A stretch of 64,000 bases of DNA from Parazoarcus communis (GTDB lineage Bacteria > Pseudomonadota > Gammaproteobacteria > Burkholderiales > Rhodocyclaceae): contig NZ_CP022187.1 in the NCBI RefSeq assembly GCF_003111645.1, positions 496,001 through 560,000 of the forward strand, written 5' to 3'. Position numbers and translations under genes: made by a program. Below the pieces are notes generated by a model. It was not told where the DNA came from and did not search any database. It saw nothing but the letters and a program-made list of their open reading frames with translations. The first letter of the stretch is position 1; every line of letters begins with the position of its first letter. Positions 1-8,623 of the stretch are shown here, piece after piece.

Positions 1-972
1 CGTCTTGCGGATCGTCGGGGTTATCACTTTCCTGTCCGGATCGCAGCCGCACTCTCGCTCAGTGGCACTGTGATCGGCGCGTTGATGCCGAGTTTTGCCG
101 GGCTATGCACTGCGGCTGCACTATGCGGAGGTGGCGCCGGCTTCGGCATGATCGCAATTCAACGTACGGCAAGCCGGTTTGCGCGCAACGACGCGGACCG
201 GTTGCGGGTGTTCAGCTGGATTGCCTTGGCTCCCGCGCTTGCTGCACTGCTTGGCCCGCTGCTGGCGGGCACGTTGATCGATCACTTCGGCTTCCGTATT
301 GCCTTCGTCGGTCTTGCCATGCTGCCGGTGATTTCGCTCCTTGTTACGTGCGCCGTTCCACATGAAGTGCCGGTCGCCATCGATGCCAGCGTACGGAAAA
401 AGTATTCGGTGCGAGAGCTACTGAGAATGCCTGGTTTCGCACGTCTGCTATTCATAAACTGGCTTGTTTCCGCAAGTTGGGATGTGCACGGCTTTGCCCT
501 TCCCGTGCTTGGCGTGGAGCGCGGCCTGAGTGCATCGACCTTGGGCGCGGTGCTTGCTGCTTACGCTGTGGCCTCGATGGCAGTGCGCCTGGTAATTCCG
601 TTCATTGCGGAGCACCTTCCTCGCCGTCACCTGCTCCCCGGCGCGCTGGCATTGACCTGTCTTGTGTTTGCCCTCTATCCCTTGCTCGAAAGTGCATGGG
701 CGATGGCGGGCTGTGCGGCAGTGCTGGGGATCGCATTAGGCGCGATTCAACCGGCGATTCTGACCACTCTGCACAATGTTACGCCACGACAGCATCACGG
801 TGAGGCACTCGCGCTGCGCTCGATGTCCGTTCATTTGTCGATGATGGGGATGCCGCTGATCTTTGGCCTGATCGGCGCGAGCGTCGGTGCGGCTGCGCTG
901 TTCTGGGTGATGGCGGTTTCACTCGGTATTGGCAGCCTGGAGGCCCGGCGCCTTGCGGCAGCACATGACTAG
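1..972 (+). CDS. MFS transporter, 3' part (5' end outside window)
   Basis: The frame is open from base 1, so the gene begins upstream; a GTG at 70 is only an internal codon. The first residues read RLADRRG, which matches MFS motif A between helices 2 and 3, so about the first 70-80 residues are missing. The remainder is highly hydrophobic, with alternating Ala/Leu/Gly membrane segments and a basic loop near the middle, as expected for helices 3-12 of a 12-helix permease. It acts in the inner membrane. The substrate cannot be read from the sequence. It may export or import a compound of the neighbouring catabolic genes, but a separate promoter region follows it. Confidence 0.8.
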   Translation, partial: RLADRRGYHFPVRIAAALSLSGTVIGALMPSFAGLCTAAALCGGGAGFGMIAIQRTASRFARNDADRLRVFSWIALAPALAALLGPLLAGTLIDHFGFRIAFVGLAMLPVISLLVTCAVPHEVPVAIDASVRKKYSVRELLRMPGFARLLFINWLVSASWDVHGFALPVLGVERGLSASTLGAVLAAYAVASMAVRLVIPFIAEHLPRRHLLPGALALTCLVFALYPLLESAWAMAGCAAVLGIALGAIQPAILTTLHNVTPRQHHGEALALRSMSVHLSMMGMPLIFGLIGASVGAAALFWVMAVSLGIGSLEARRLAAAHD

Positions 973-1036
973 GGCAGGTTAGCGGAGGCGGATGGTCCGC
1001 GCTAAATAGTTACTTGGCGGCTGATAAGATATAAGG

Positions 1037-1053
1037 CACTATTCTAAAAAGTG
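1037..1053. promoter_or_regulatory. Candidate operator, site A (upstream of P450)
   Basis: CACT, nine bases, then AGTG form a perfect inverted repeat in an AT-rich stretch about 80 bases before the P450 start. The right half continues to AGTGTT. That half-site also occurs before 7187 and before 44980, and it resembles the ACAG-N11-CTGT repeats at other operons of this window. Membership of one regulon is inferred. Confidence 0.4.
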
Positions 1054-1129
1054 TTCAATAAACGTCGAGGCGGGCCCGTGCAAATCCCGCCGGGACCGTC
1101 AAGACAGTAAGCCGACGAGGAGACAGATC

Positions 1130-2404
1130 ATGAACAATGCCAAGAATGTGACGCTTGAGGATGCATTTGCCGGGGTGGCTGATAATTATCGTGGCGAGGA
1201 CGTCGATCTCAACGCGATCTATCGCGAGATGCGCAAGAACTCGCCCATCATTGCCGAGAACTTCATGGGCAAGCTCGGTGTCCCGAACATCGCCGGCCTT
1301 GATGCCAATCGGCCCACGTACACCGTGTTCAAGTACAAGGACGTGATGAACGTGTTGCGCGATGCGACCCACTACACCAGTGGATTCATCGCAGAGGGAC
1401 TCGGCGCCTTTTTCGACGGCCTGATCCTTACCGGTATGGATGGCGAGGCACACAAGAAGGCTCGGGGACTGCTGCAGCCGATCTTCATGCCGGATGTCGT
1501 CAATACGTGGCGCGACAGCAAGATGGACCCGATCGTGCGCAACGAGTATCTCCTGCCAATGGTGTCGGAGAAGAAAGCTGACCTGATGGAGTTTGCGCTC
1601 TATTTTCCGATTCGCCTTATCTATGCACTGATTGGATTTCCCGACGATAAGCCAGAGAAGGTCAAGCAATATGCGGCATGGGCGCTGGCGATTCTTGCCG
1701 GCCCTCAGGTCGACGCCGAGAGGGCTGCGCTCGCACGCAAGGCTGCAATGGAGGCGGCGAAAGCACTCTACGATGCAGTCATGGAGGCTGTGGTCGAGGT
1801 CAGGCGCAATGGCGCCGAAGGCAACGATCTGATCAGTCGGTTGATTCGTGCCGAGTACGAAGGCCGCAAGCTCGACGACCACGAGATCACCACTTTTGTT
1901 CGCTCGCTGCTGCCTGCTGCGGGTGAAACCACAACCCGTACCTTTGGCTCACTGATGGTGCTGCTGCTTGAACGCCCCGAGTTGCTCGAACGGATCCGCA
2001 ATGATCGCAGTCTCGTGGGCAAGGCTATCGATGAGGCTATCCGTTTTGAGCCGGTGGCAACCTTCAAGGTGCGTCAGGCAGCGGAGGATATCGAGCTTGC
2101 GGGCATGCCTATCCCTAAGGGCGCAATGGTGCAATGCATCGTCTCATCGGCCAACCGCGATGAAGAGGTCTTCGAGAACAGCGAAACCTTCGATATCGAT
2201 CGCAAGCTCAAACCGTCTTTCGGCTTCGGCTTTGGCCCGCACATGTGTATCGGTCAGTTCATTGCCAAGACCGAATTGCAGGTGGCGCTCAATGCAGTGC
2301 TCGATTTGCTGCCCAACATACGCCTGGATCCTGACTTTCCCGCGCCTCGTATTACTGGTGCGCAGCTGCGAGGGCCGCATTCAGTCAGGGTCATCTGGGA
2401 TTAA
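1130..2404 (+). CDS. Cytochrome P450
   Basis: This is a soluble bacterial class I cytochrome P450 of 424 residues. The haem-binding loop FGFGPHMCIG places the thiolate ligand at Cys373. The I-helix oxygen-activation motif AGETT is at about 264-268, and the K-helix ExxR is EAIR. No signal peptide or membrane anchor is seen. ATG 1130 follows a GAGGAGAC ribosome site. P450s need a ferredoxin and reductase; a P450-type ferredoxin (32636-32860) and a [2Fe-2S] ferredoxin/reductase pair (41926-43522) lie elsewhere in the window. A similar repeat precedes this gene and the first ferredoxin, so co-regulation is plausible. A role like the dit-cluster P450s (CYP226 family, diterpenoid ring hydroxylation) is an inference from context. 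Confidence 0.93.
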   Translation: MNNAKNVTLEDAFAGVADNYRGEDVDLNAIYREMRKNSPIIAENFMGKLGVPNIAGLDANRPTYTVFKYKDVMNVLRDATHYTSGFIAEGLGAFFDGLILTGMDGEAHKKARGLLQPIFMPDVVNTWRDSKMDPIVRNEYLLPMVSEKKADLMEFALYFPIRLIYALIGFPDDKPEKVKQYAAWALAILAGPQVDAERAALARKAAMEAAKALYDAVMEAVVEVRRNGAEGNDLISRLIRAEYEGRKLDDHEITTFVRSLLPAAGETTTRTFGSLMVLLLERPELLERIRNDRSLVGKAIDEAIRFEPVATFKVRQAAEDIELAGMPIPKGAMVQCIVSSANRDEEVFENSETFDIDRKLKPSFGFGFGPHMCIGQFIAKTELQVALNAVLDLLPNIRLDPDFPAPRITGAQLRGPHSVRVIWD

Positions 2405-2422
2405 CCGAGGAGACGGCTAGTC

Positions 2423-2527
2423 GAGCCCGATTGCCCATGGGGGAGACCTCATGATGGTTTTCGGGCTCTGCCCTTTCGTGCGCTCCCTTCGCATGGGAAG
2501 CGTGCTGTTGGATGAAGACCGTAGCAC
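2423..2527 (+). other. Structured leader between P450 and formate dehydrogenase genes
   Basis: Three nested or successive inverted repeats are visible. GAGCCCGA (2423-2430) pairs with TCGGGCTC (2461-2468). CGCTCCC (2481-2487) pairs imperfectly with GGGAAGCG (2495-2502). GTGCT (2502-2506) can pair with AGCAC (2523-2527). They end shortly before the fdsB start. No T-run follows, so a simple terminator is unlikely. It could be a regulatory RNA leader or just a processing structure. Confidence 0.3.
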
Positions 2528-2541
2528 CAAGGATTGTCTAG

Positions 2542-4251
2542 ATGTCTGTCCAAACTGGACTCGCCAGAGGTCCAAATCTTCCCCCGCTTAATGTTGCCGC
2601 CCGTGCTGCGGCACAGGCTGCGCTTGCGGGCGAGACGCCGCAGCGCGACCGGTTGATCGAGTATCTGCACCGTCTGCAGGATGCGCACGGTGCGCTGTTC
2701 GCGGATCACCTCGCGGCACTGGCCGAGGCGATGAAGCTGGCGCGGGCCGAGGTGTATGAGGTCGCGACCTTCTATCATCACTTCGATGTCGTGGCTGAGG
2801 GCGAGGCCGCGCCGGCTGGGCTCACCGTGCGGGTGTGCGATTCGCTGACCTGCGCGATGCACGGCGGCGAAGAACTGGCTGGGGCGCTTGAAGGCCGTTT
2901 CGGCGCGGGTGTGCGGATACAGCGCGTACCCTGCGTCGGGCGTTGCGACTGCGCGCCGGTGGCGGTTGTGGGGCAGAACCCCGTTCATCAGGCGAGTGCG
3001 GACAAGGTGATGGCCGTGGTGGACGCCGATGATCGCGTCGAACCCGCGCCTGACATCATCGATTTCGACGCCTACCGCGTGGCGGGTGGCTACCACCTCT
3101 ATGAAACGATGCGCAGCGGCGAACACGACGTCGACGAGGTGCTCGGCGTGCTCGACACCGCCATCCTGCGGGGCCTTGGCGGCGCGGGATTTCCGGCGGC
3201 GCGCAAATGGCGGACGGTGATGGCGCAGCCGGCGCCGCGCAACATGGCAGTAAATATCGACGAGGGCGAGCCCGGCACCTTCAAGGATCGCCACTACCTC
3301 GGGCGCGATCCGCACCGTTTCATCGAAGGCATGCTGATAGCAGCCCGCGTGGTCGGCATCGCCGCGATCTGGATCTACATCCGCGACGAATACCCCGCCT
3401 TGCGCAAAATGCTCATCACCGAACTCGACAAGGTGCGCGCAGCCTGGCCCGACCTGCCGCCGATCGAAGTGCGCCGGGGCGCGGGCGCCTATATCTGCGG
3501 CGAAGAGTCGGCGATGATCGAATCGATCGAAGGCAAACGCGGCATGCCGCGGCTGCGCCCGCCCTATGTGGCCGAAGTGGGCCTCTTCGGGCGTCCGACG
3601 CTGGTGCACAACCCGGAAACCCTGTGGTGGGTGCGTGACATCGTCGACACCAGCCTGGTGCAGGGCTACGACTGGCTGGAAAAGCGCGGACGCAACTGCC
3701 GTCAGGGCCTGCGCAGCTTCTCGGTCAGCGGCCGCGTGGCCAAGCCCGGCGTGATCGTCACCGATGCCGGCATCACCCTGCGCCAGCTCATCGACGAGCA
3801 CTGCGGCGGCATGGAGCCGGGGCACGAACTCTACGGCTATTTCCCCGGTGGCGCCTCGGGCGGCATGCTGCCGGCGAGCCTCGCCGATGTGCCGCTCGAC
3901 TTCGACACGCTCGCGCCCTACGGCTGCTTCATCGGCTCGGCTGCCATCGTCGTGTTCTCGCAGCAGGACAAGGCACGTGCGCTGGCCGAGAACGCCATGC
4001 ACTTCTTCGCCCACGAATCCTGCGGCCAATGCACGCCGTGTCGTGTGGGCACCGCCAAGGCCGCCGGCCTGATGGCCGCGAAGACGTGGGATGCGCCGCT
4101 CCTTGAAGAACTGGGCAGCGCGATGATGGACGCCTCGATCTGTGGCCTCGGCCAGGCCGCGCCCAACCCGGTGCGCTCGGTGCTGCGCTATTTCCCGCAT
4201 GAGGTGGGTGCCACGCCAGCCGATGCGCGCGCAGGGGAGGGCGCAGCATGA
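2542..4251 (+). CDS. fdsB: NAD-dependent formate dehydrogenase, beta subunit (NuoE-NuoF-like)
   Basis: Residues about 30-155 form a NuoE-like thioredoxin-fold [2Fe-2S] domain with a CDSLTC...CVGRCDC cysteine pattern. The rest is NuoF-like. It has a glycine-rich NADH/FMN region (GLGGAGFPAARKW and GAYICGEESAMIES) and a C-terminal [4Fe-4S] motif, SCGQCTPCR. At 569 residues it fits the flavoprotein subunit of soluble NAD+-dependent Mo formate dehydrogenases and related diaphorases. It would pass electrons from formate to NAD+. Its stop overlaps the start of the alpha gene (ATGA), indicating coupled translation. A separate FdsG-like subunit and the accessory genes fdsC and fdsD are not in the window. 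The N-terminal domain may replace FdsG, or the others may lie elsewhere. Confidence 0.85.
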   Translation: MSVQTGLARGPNLPPLNVAARAAAQAALAGETPQRDRLIEYLHRLQDAHGALFADHLAALAEAMKLARAEVYEVATFYHHFDVVAEGEAAPAGLTVRVCDSLTCAMHGGEELAGALEGRFGAGVRIQRVPCVGRCDCAPVAVVGQNPVHQASADKVMAVVDADDRVEPAPDIIDFDAYRVAGGYHLYETMRSGEHDVDEVLGVLDTAILRGLGGAGFPAARKWRTVMAQPAPRNMAVNIDEGEPGTFKDRHYLGRDPHRFIEGMLIAARVVGIAAIWIYIRDEYPALRKMLITELDKVRAAWPDLPPIEVRRGAGAYICGEESAMIESIEGKRGMPRLRPPYVAEVGLFGRPTLVHNPETLWWVRDIVDTSLVQGYDWLEKRGRNCRQGLRSFSVSGRVAKPGVIVTDAGITLRQLIDEHCGGMEPGHELYGYFPGGASGGMLPASLADVPLDFDTLAPYGCFIGSAAIVVFSQQDKARALAENAMHFFAHESCGQCTPCRVGTAKAAGLMAAKTWDAPLLEELGSAMMDASICGLGQAAPNPVRSVLRYFPHEVGATPADARAGEGAA

Positions 4252-7046
4252 CGACCTTCACCACTGGGACCCTCGCCACCGACACCATCGCCTTCGAGCT
4301 CGACGGCCAGACCGTCGAGGCCGCCCCCGGCGAAACCATCCTGCTCGCCGCCCGCCGCGCCGGCGTCGATATTCCGCACCTGTGCTACACAGACGGACTG
4401 CGTGCCGACGGCAACTGCCGCGCCTGCGTGGTCGAGATCGACGGCGAGCGGGTGCTCGCCCCGTCATGCTGCCGTGCGCCCAAGCCCGGCATGAAGGTCA
4501 AGGCCACAAGCGATCGCGCCCGTGCCTCTCAGCGCATGGTGCTCGAGCTGCTGCGTGCTGACGTCGCACCCGAAACCGAGAAAGTCGACTCCGAACTCGC
4601 GCACTGGTGCGACGAGCTTGGTGTCGGCGCCAGCCGCTTTGCCCCGCGCGAGCAGCCTGCAGCTGATATCAGCCACCCCGGCATCGCCGTCAATCTGGCC
4701 GCCTGCATCCAGTGCAACCGCTGCGTGCGCGCCTGCCGCGAAGAACAGGTCAACGACGTCATCGGCTACGCCCACCGTGGCGAAGCCTCGAAGATCGTGT
4801 TCGATCTCGACGTAAGCATGGGCAGCTCAACCTGTGTCGGTTGTGGCGAATGCGTGCAGGCCTGTCCGACCGGCGCCCTGCTGCCGGCGACCGTCAGCGC
4901 GAACGCAGCCGTGGCAGAGGCGACGGCTGCGCGCTACGTCCCAACGCGCAAGGTCGATTCGCTGTGCCCCTTCTGTGGCGTGGGCTGCCAGCTCACCTAC
5001 CATGTGGCGGGCGAGGGTGCCGCGCAGAAGATCGTCTTCGCCGAAGGCCGCGATGGCCCCGCCAACGCTGGCCGGCTGTGTGTTAAAGGCCGCTACGGTT
5101 TCACCTACAGCCGTAACCGCGAACGCCTCACCGTGCCGCTGATCCGCAAGCCCGGTATCCCCAAGGGCGTGAATCTCGACCCCGCCAACCCGCTCGCCGC
5201 CTTCCGCGAAGCCAGCTGGGAAGAGGCGCTCGACTTCGCCGCCGCAGGGCTCGCCCGCATCAAGCGCGCGCACGGCCCGCACGCGCTGGCCGGCTTCGGC
5301 TCGGCCAAGGGCAGCAACGAAGAGGCCTACCTGTTTCAGAAGCTCGTGCGTACCGGCTTTGGCACCCACAACGTCGACCACTGCACCCGGCTGTGCCACG
5401 CCTCATCGGTGGCGGCGCTGCTCGAAGGCATCGGCTCGGGTGCGGTGTCCAACCCGGTGCGCGACGTCGAGTTTGCCGATCTCATGATCGTCATCGGCGC
5501 CAACCCGGCGGCCAATCACCCAGTGGCGGCAAGCTTCATCAAGAACGCCGCAGAGCGCGGATCGAAGCTGGTGATGATGGACCCGCGCCAGACCCCGCTC
5601 GCACGCCATGCCTGGCGCACGCTGCAGTTCCGCCCCGATGCCGATGTGGCGCTGCTGCTGTCGATGGCCTGCGTCATCATCGAAGAAGGCCTCACCGATC
5701 CGGCCTTCATCGCTGCCCGCACCGAAGGCTTCGATGCCTTCCGCGACGCCGCCCTGCAGTACCCGCCCGAGCGCATGGCGCCGATCACCGGCATCGAGGC
5801 CGACACCGTGCGCGAAGTCGCCCGCGCCTATGCCCGTGGCCCCAACAGCATCATCTTCTGGGGCATGGGCGTGTCGCAGCACACCCACGGCACCGACAAC
5901 GTGCGCTGCCTGATCGCGCTGGCGCTGATGACCGGCCAGATCGGCCGCCCCGGCACCGGCCTGCATCCGCTGCGTGGGCAGAACAACGTGCAGGGCGCGT
6001 CCGACGCCGGTCTCATCCCGATGATGTTCCCCGACTACCAGCGCGTGGCCGAGCCCGAAGTACGCGCCCGCTTCGAATCCCTGTGGGGTGCGAAGCTGGC
6101 AGAAGAACCCGGTCTCACCGTGGTCGAGATCATGGACGCCGCCAGCGCCGGGCGCATCCGTGGCATGTACGTCGAGGGCGAGAACCCGGCGATGTCCGAC
6201 CCCGATCTCGAACACGCCCGTGCCGCGCTGGCCGGGCTCGAACACCTCGTCGTGCAGGACATCTTCCTCACCGAAACCGCAATGCTCGCCGACGTCGTGC
6301 TGCCCGCCTCCAGCCTGTACGAAAAGTCCGGCAGCTTCACCAACACCGACCGTCTGGTGCAGATGTCGCAACCGGTACTGCCACTGCCCGGCGAGGCACG
6401 GCAGGACTGGTGGATCATCCAGCAGATCGCGCAACGCATGGGGCTGGCCTGGGATTACGCCGGCCCGGCCGAGATCTTCGGCGAACTCACCCGTGCCATG
6501 CCCAGCTACGCCGGCATCACCTGGGCGGCGCTCGAAGGCGAGGGCGCCGTGGTCGCGCCGAAAATCGCGGTCGAGGCGCCGTCGCAACCGGTGCTGTTCC
6601 AGACCGACTTCCCCACCCGCAACGGCCTCGGCCGCTTCGTCCCAGTCACGCCGCTGCCCGCAGCCGAACTGCCGGATGCCGACTACCCCATGGTGCTCAT
6701 CACCGGTCGCGTGCTCGAACACTGGCACACCGGCAGCATGACGCGCCGCGCCGAGGTGCTCGACGCGCTCGACCCCGTGCCCTGGTGCGGCATGCATCCG
6801 GACGACATGGCAAAAACCGGCGTCAGCCATGGCGAGCACGTCGAGCTCGAAACCCGTCGCGGCCAGATCGAGCTCGAAGTCCGCGCCGACGAAGGCGTGC
6901 AGCGCGGCTCGGTGTTCATGGCCTTCTGCTACGTCGAAGCCGCCGCCAACCTGCTCACCCAGCCCGCCCTCGACCCCTTCGGCAAGATCCCCGAATTCAA
7001 GTACTGCGCCCTGCGGGTACGTTTCAAAGGGGTCAGAGTCGTTTGA
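4248..7046 (+). CDS. fdsA: Formate dehydrogenase, molybdopterin catalytic alpha subunit
   Basis: This 932-residue protein has the layered architecture of FdsA. An N-terminal [2Fe-2S] ferredoxin domain comes first, followed by NuoG-like clusters (CIQCNRCVRAC) and a second ferredoxin cluster (CVGCGECVQACP). A CPFCGVGC motif then opens the bis-MGD oxidoreductase domain. The active-site segment DHCTRLCHAS gives Cys383 as the Mo ligand, followed by His384, so this is a cysteine rather than selenocysteine formate dehydrogenase. The C-terminal molybdopterin dinucleotide-binding domain is present. It oxidises formate to CO2 and hands electrons to the preceding beta subunit. GC at third positions is very high compared with nearby genes. 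The last codons run into an AAGGGGTCAGAGTCG tract. Formate could arise from oxidative C-C or C-O cleavage in this catabolic region. Confidence 0.88.
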   Translation: MTTFTTGTLATDTIAFELDGQTVEAAPGETILLAARRAGVDIPHLCYTDGLRADGNCRACVVEIDGERVLAPSCCRAPKPGMKVKATSDRARASQRMVLELLRADVAPETEKVDSELAHWCDELGVGASRFAPREQPAADISHPGIAVNLAACIQCNRCVRACREEQVNDVIGYAHRGEASKIVFDLDVSMGSSTCVGCGECVQACPTGALLPATVSANAAVAEATAARYVPTRKVDSLCPFCGVGCQLTYHVAGEGAAQKIVFAEGRDGPANAGRLCVKGRYGFTYSRNRERLTVPLIRKPGIPKGVNLDPANPLAAFREASWEEALDFAAAGLARIKRAHGPHALAGFGSAKGSNEEAYLFQKLVRTGFGTHNVDHCTRLCHASSVAALLEGIGSGAVSNPVRDVEFADLMIVIGANPAANHPVAASFIKNAAERGSKLVMMDPRQTPLARHAWRTLQFRPDADVALLLSMACVIIEEGLTDPAFIAARTEGFDAFRDAALQYPPERMAPITGIEADTVREVARAYARGPNSIIFWGMGVSQHTHGTDNVRCLIALALMTGQIGRPGTGLHPLRGQNNVQGASDAGLIPMMFPDYQRVAEPEVRARFESLWGAKLAEEPGLTVVEIMDAASAGRIRGMYVEGENPAMSDPDLEHARAALAGLEHLVVQDIFLTETAMLADVVLPASSLYEKSGSFTNTDRLVQMSQPVLPLPGEARQDWWIIQQIAQRMGLAWDYAGPAEIFGELTRAMPSYAGITWAALEGEGAVVAPKIAVEAPSQPVLFQTDFPTRNGLGRFVPVTPLPAAELPDADYPMVLITGRVLEHWHTGSMTRRAEVLDALDPVPWCGMHPDDMAKTGVSHGEHVELETRRGQIELEVRADEGVQRGSVFMAFCYVEAAANLLTQPALDPFGKIPEFKYCALRVRFKGVRVV

Positions 7047-7081
7047 TCTGCAACGAGGTCGTTTGCACCGCTCTTAATATG

Positions 7082-7102
7082 AACAATATTAAAAAAAGTG
7101 TT
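7082..7102. promoter_or_regulatory. Candidate operator, site B (upstream of amidohydrolase operon)
   Basis: AACAAT, nine bases, AGTGTT form an inverted repeat with one mismatch in an AT-rich island 85 bases before the 7187 start. The right half, AGTGTT, is identical at sites A and F, and AGTGTTTAACAAAA is shared with site F upstream of 44980. Identity of the bound regulator is unknown. Confidence 0.45.
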
Positions 7103-7186
7103 TAACAAAATGACTTTCATGCTCTAAGATGAAGGCTCGATAACAGTTCGCGCATGTGACGCGAACCCAACTCCAAGAGGAGACAC

Positions 7187-8497
7187 ATGATGCAAATGGA
7201 AGACCTGATCCTCGTCAGCGTTGATGACCATGCGATTGAGCCGCGCGGTGCCTTCGACCGCCACATGCCCGCGAAGTACAAAGGTCGCCAACCCAAGGTC
7301 GAGAATCGCAATGGGCGCGATATCTGGGTATTCGAGGAGCAGGCCACCGGCTACATGGGCTTGAACTCGGTTGTTGGTCGGCCCAAGGAGGAGTACGGCA
7401 TGGAGCCGCTCTCTTACGAGCAGATGCGTCGCGGTACGTGGGACATCAAGGCCCGCGTCGAAGACATGAACGCCAACGGCGTGCTCGGTTCGATCTGTTT
7501 CCCGACCTTTCCTGGCTTTGCCGGGCAGCGCTTCCAGGTTATGCCCGACAAGGCCGTCAGTCTTGCTGCAATCCAGGCCTACAACGACTGGCATCTGCAC
7601 GACTGGTGCAACGCTGCGCCGGGTCGCTTCATCCCGCTGATGATGGTGCCATGGTGGGATATGCAGGCTGCTGCTGCCGAGGTTCGCCGCATGGCCGCGC
7701 AAGGCGTGCACGCGCTTACCCTCTCGGACAACCCCACCGTGCATGGCTATCCGTCCATTCACAACGCGCACTGGGATCCGCTGTGGCAAGCCTGCGAAGA
7801 AAACAACGTGGTCATCTGCTGCCACATCGGCACGGGCGTCAAGGCCGCCCATGCGTCCGACGAGTCGCCCATCGATGCGTGGATTACCTCGATGCCGATT
7901 TCAATCTCCAACTCGGCTGCCGACTGGATCTGGGCGCCGATGTGGAAGAAGTATCCCAAGCTGCGCATGGCGCTGTCAGAGGGCGGCATCGGATGGATCC
8001 CCTATCTGCTTGAGCGTGCTGACTTCACCCATAACCACCATCACGCCTGGACCAACTCAAACTTCGGCGGCAAAAAGCCGAGCGACATCTTCAATGAGCA
8101 CTTCATCACCTGCTTCATTGAAGACGCGTTCGGTCTGCGCAACCTCGATTCGATCAATGTCGACAAGGTGACCTGGGAATGCGATTACCCGCATTCGGAC
8201 TGCACCTGGCCGAATTCCGCAGATGTGTTCTGGAATCAGGCAAAGCATCTGCCTGAAGAGATCATTAACAAGATCACTCACCTCAACGCGATGCGCGAGT
8301 TTTCCTATGACCCGTTCGCGGTTCTGGGGCGCGAGAACTGCACAGTGGGTGCGCTGCGCGCGCAGGCCGGTCACGTCAGCATTGAGCCGGCGCTCGGACT
8401 CGGCGGTGCCGCCCCTGAACGCGATCCGACGAAGCCGGTGACCTCGGGTGACATCAACAAGATGTTCGCCTCGGCAGACGCTCAGACCGCGCTCTGA
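7187..8497 (+). CDS. Amidohydrolase-family (ACMSD-like TIM-barrel) protein
   Basis: The protein has 436 residues and belongs to the amidohydrolase-2 group, which contains decarboxylases and hydrolases such as ACMSD. The N-terminal SVDDHAIEP segment, the CCHIGTG strand and the WECDYPHSD motif near the C-terminus (metal-ligand Asp) are seen in order. The start is one of two adjacent ATG codons behind AAGAGGAGACAC. It is first in a probable operon with three acyl-CoA dehydrogenases and a crotonase. Known relatives hydrolyse or decarboxylate carboxylated ring-cleavage or CoA intermediates. Which reaction applies here cannot be stated. A second, distinct member is at 46702. Confidence 0.85.
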   Translation: MMQMEDLILVSVDDHAIEPRGAFDRHMPAKYKGRQPKVENRNGRDIWVFEEQATGYMGLNSVVGRPKEEYGMEPLSYEQMRRGTWDIKARVEDMNANGVLGSICFPTFPGFAGQRFQVMPDKAVSLAAIQAYNDWHLHDWCNAAPGRFIPLMMVPWWDMQAAAAEVRRMAAQGVHALTLSDNPTVHGYPSIHNAHWDPLWQACEENNVVICCHIGTGVKAAHASDESPIDAWITSMPISISNSAADWIWAPMWKKYPKLRMALSEGGIGWIPYLLERADFTHNHHHAWTNSNFGGKKPSDIFNEHFITCFIEDAFGLRNLDSINVDKVTWECDYPHSDCTWPNSADVFWNQAKHLPEEIINKITHLNAMREFSYDPFAVLGRENCTVGALRAQAGHVSIEPALGLGGAAPERDPTKPVTSGDINKMFASADAQTAL

Positions 8498-8505
8498 GTT
8501 GTTGT

Positions 8506-8546
8506 CCCCGCACCGGAAGCGTTTCCGCTCCCGGTTCTGTTCGGGG
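8506..8546 (+). other. Intercistronic stem-loop
   Basis: CCCCG (8506-8510) can pair with CGGGG (8542-8546), enclosing a CCGG...CCGG arm and a GGAAGCGTTTCC hairpin. It sits between the amidohydrolase and the first acyl-CoA dehydrogenase and has no T-run. It may stabilise or separate the two parts of the message, rather than end it. Confidence 0.3.
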
Positions 8547-8623
8547 CCTGCGCCGTCGCTGACGGCGTGGGTCGCGTATCCAACGCCGTCTCCATGTGCT
8601 GACGGCTCATATGCGAACGCATC

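Noticed and set aside
2449-4200. Long open frame on the minus strand opposite fdsB
   Set aside because: Its residues are the typical His/Arg/Ala-rich antisense product of a high-GC gene, and the plus strand has complete NuoE/NuoF motifs.
5393-7105. 570-codon plus frame and 478-codon minus frame within fdsA
   Set aside because: Both overlap a gene with full molybdopterin motifs and show Arg/Pro-rich shadow composition.
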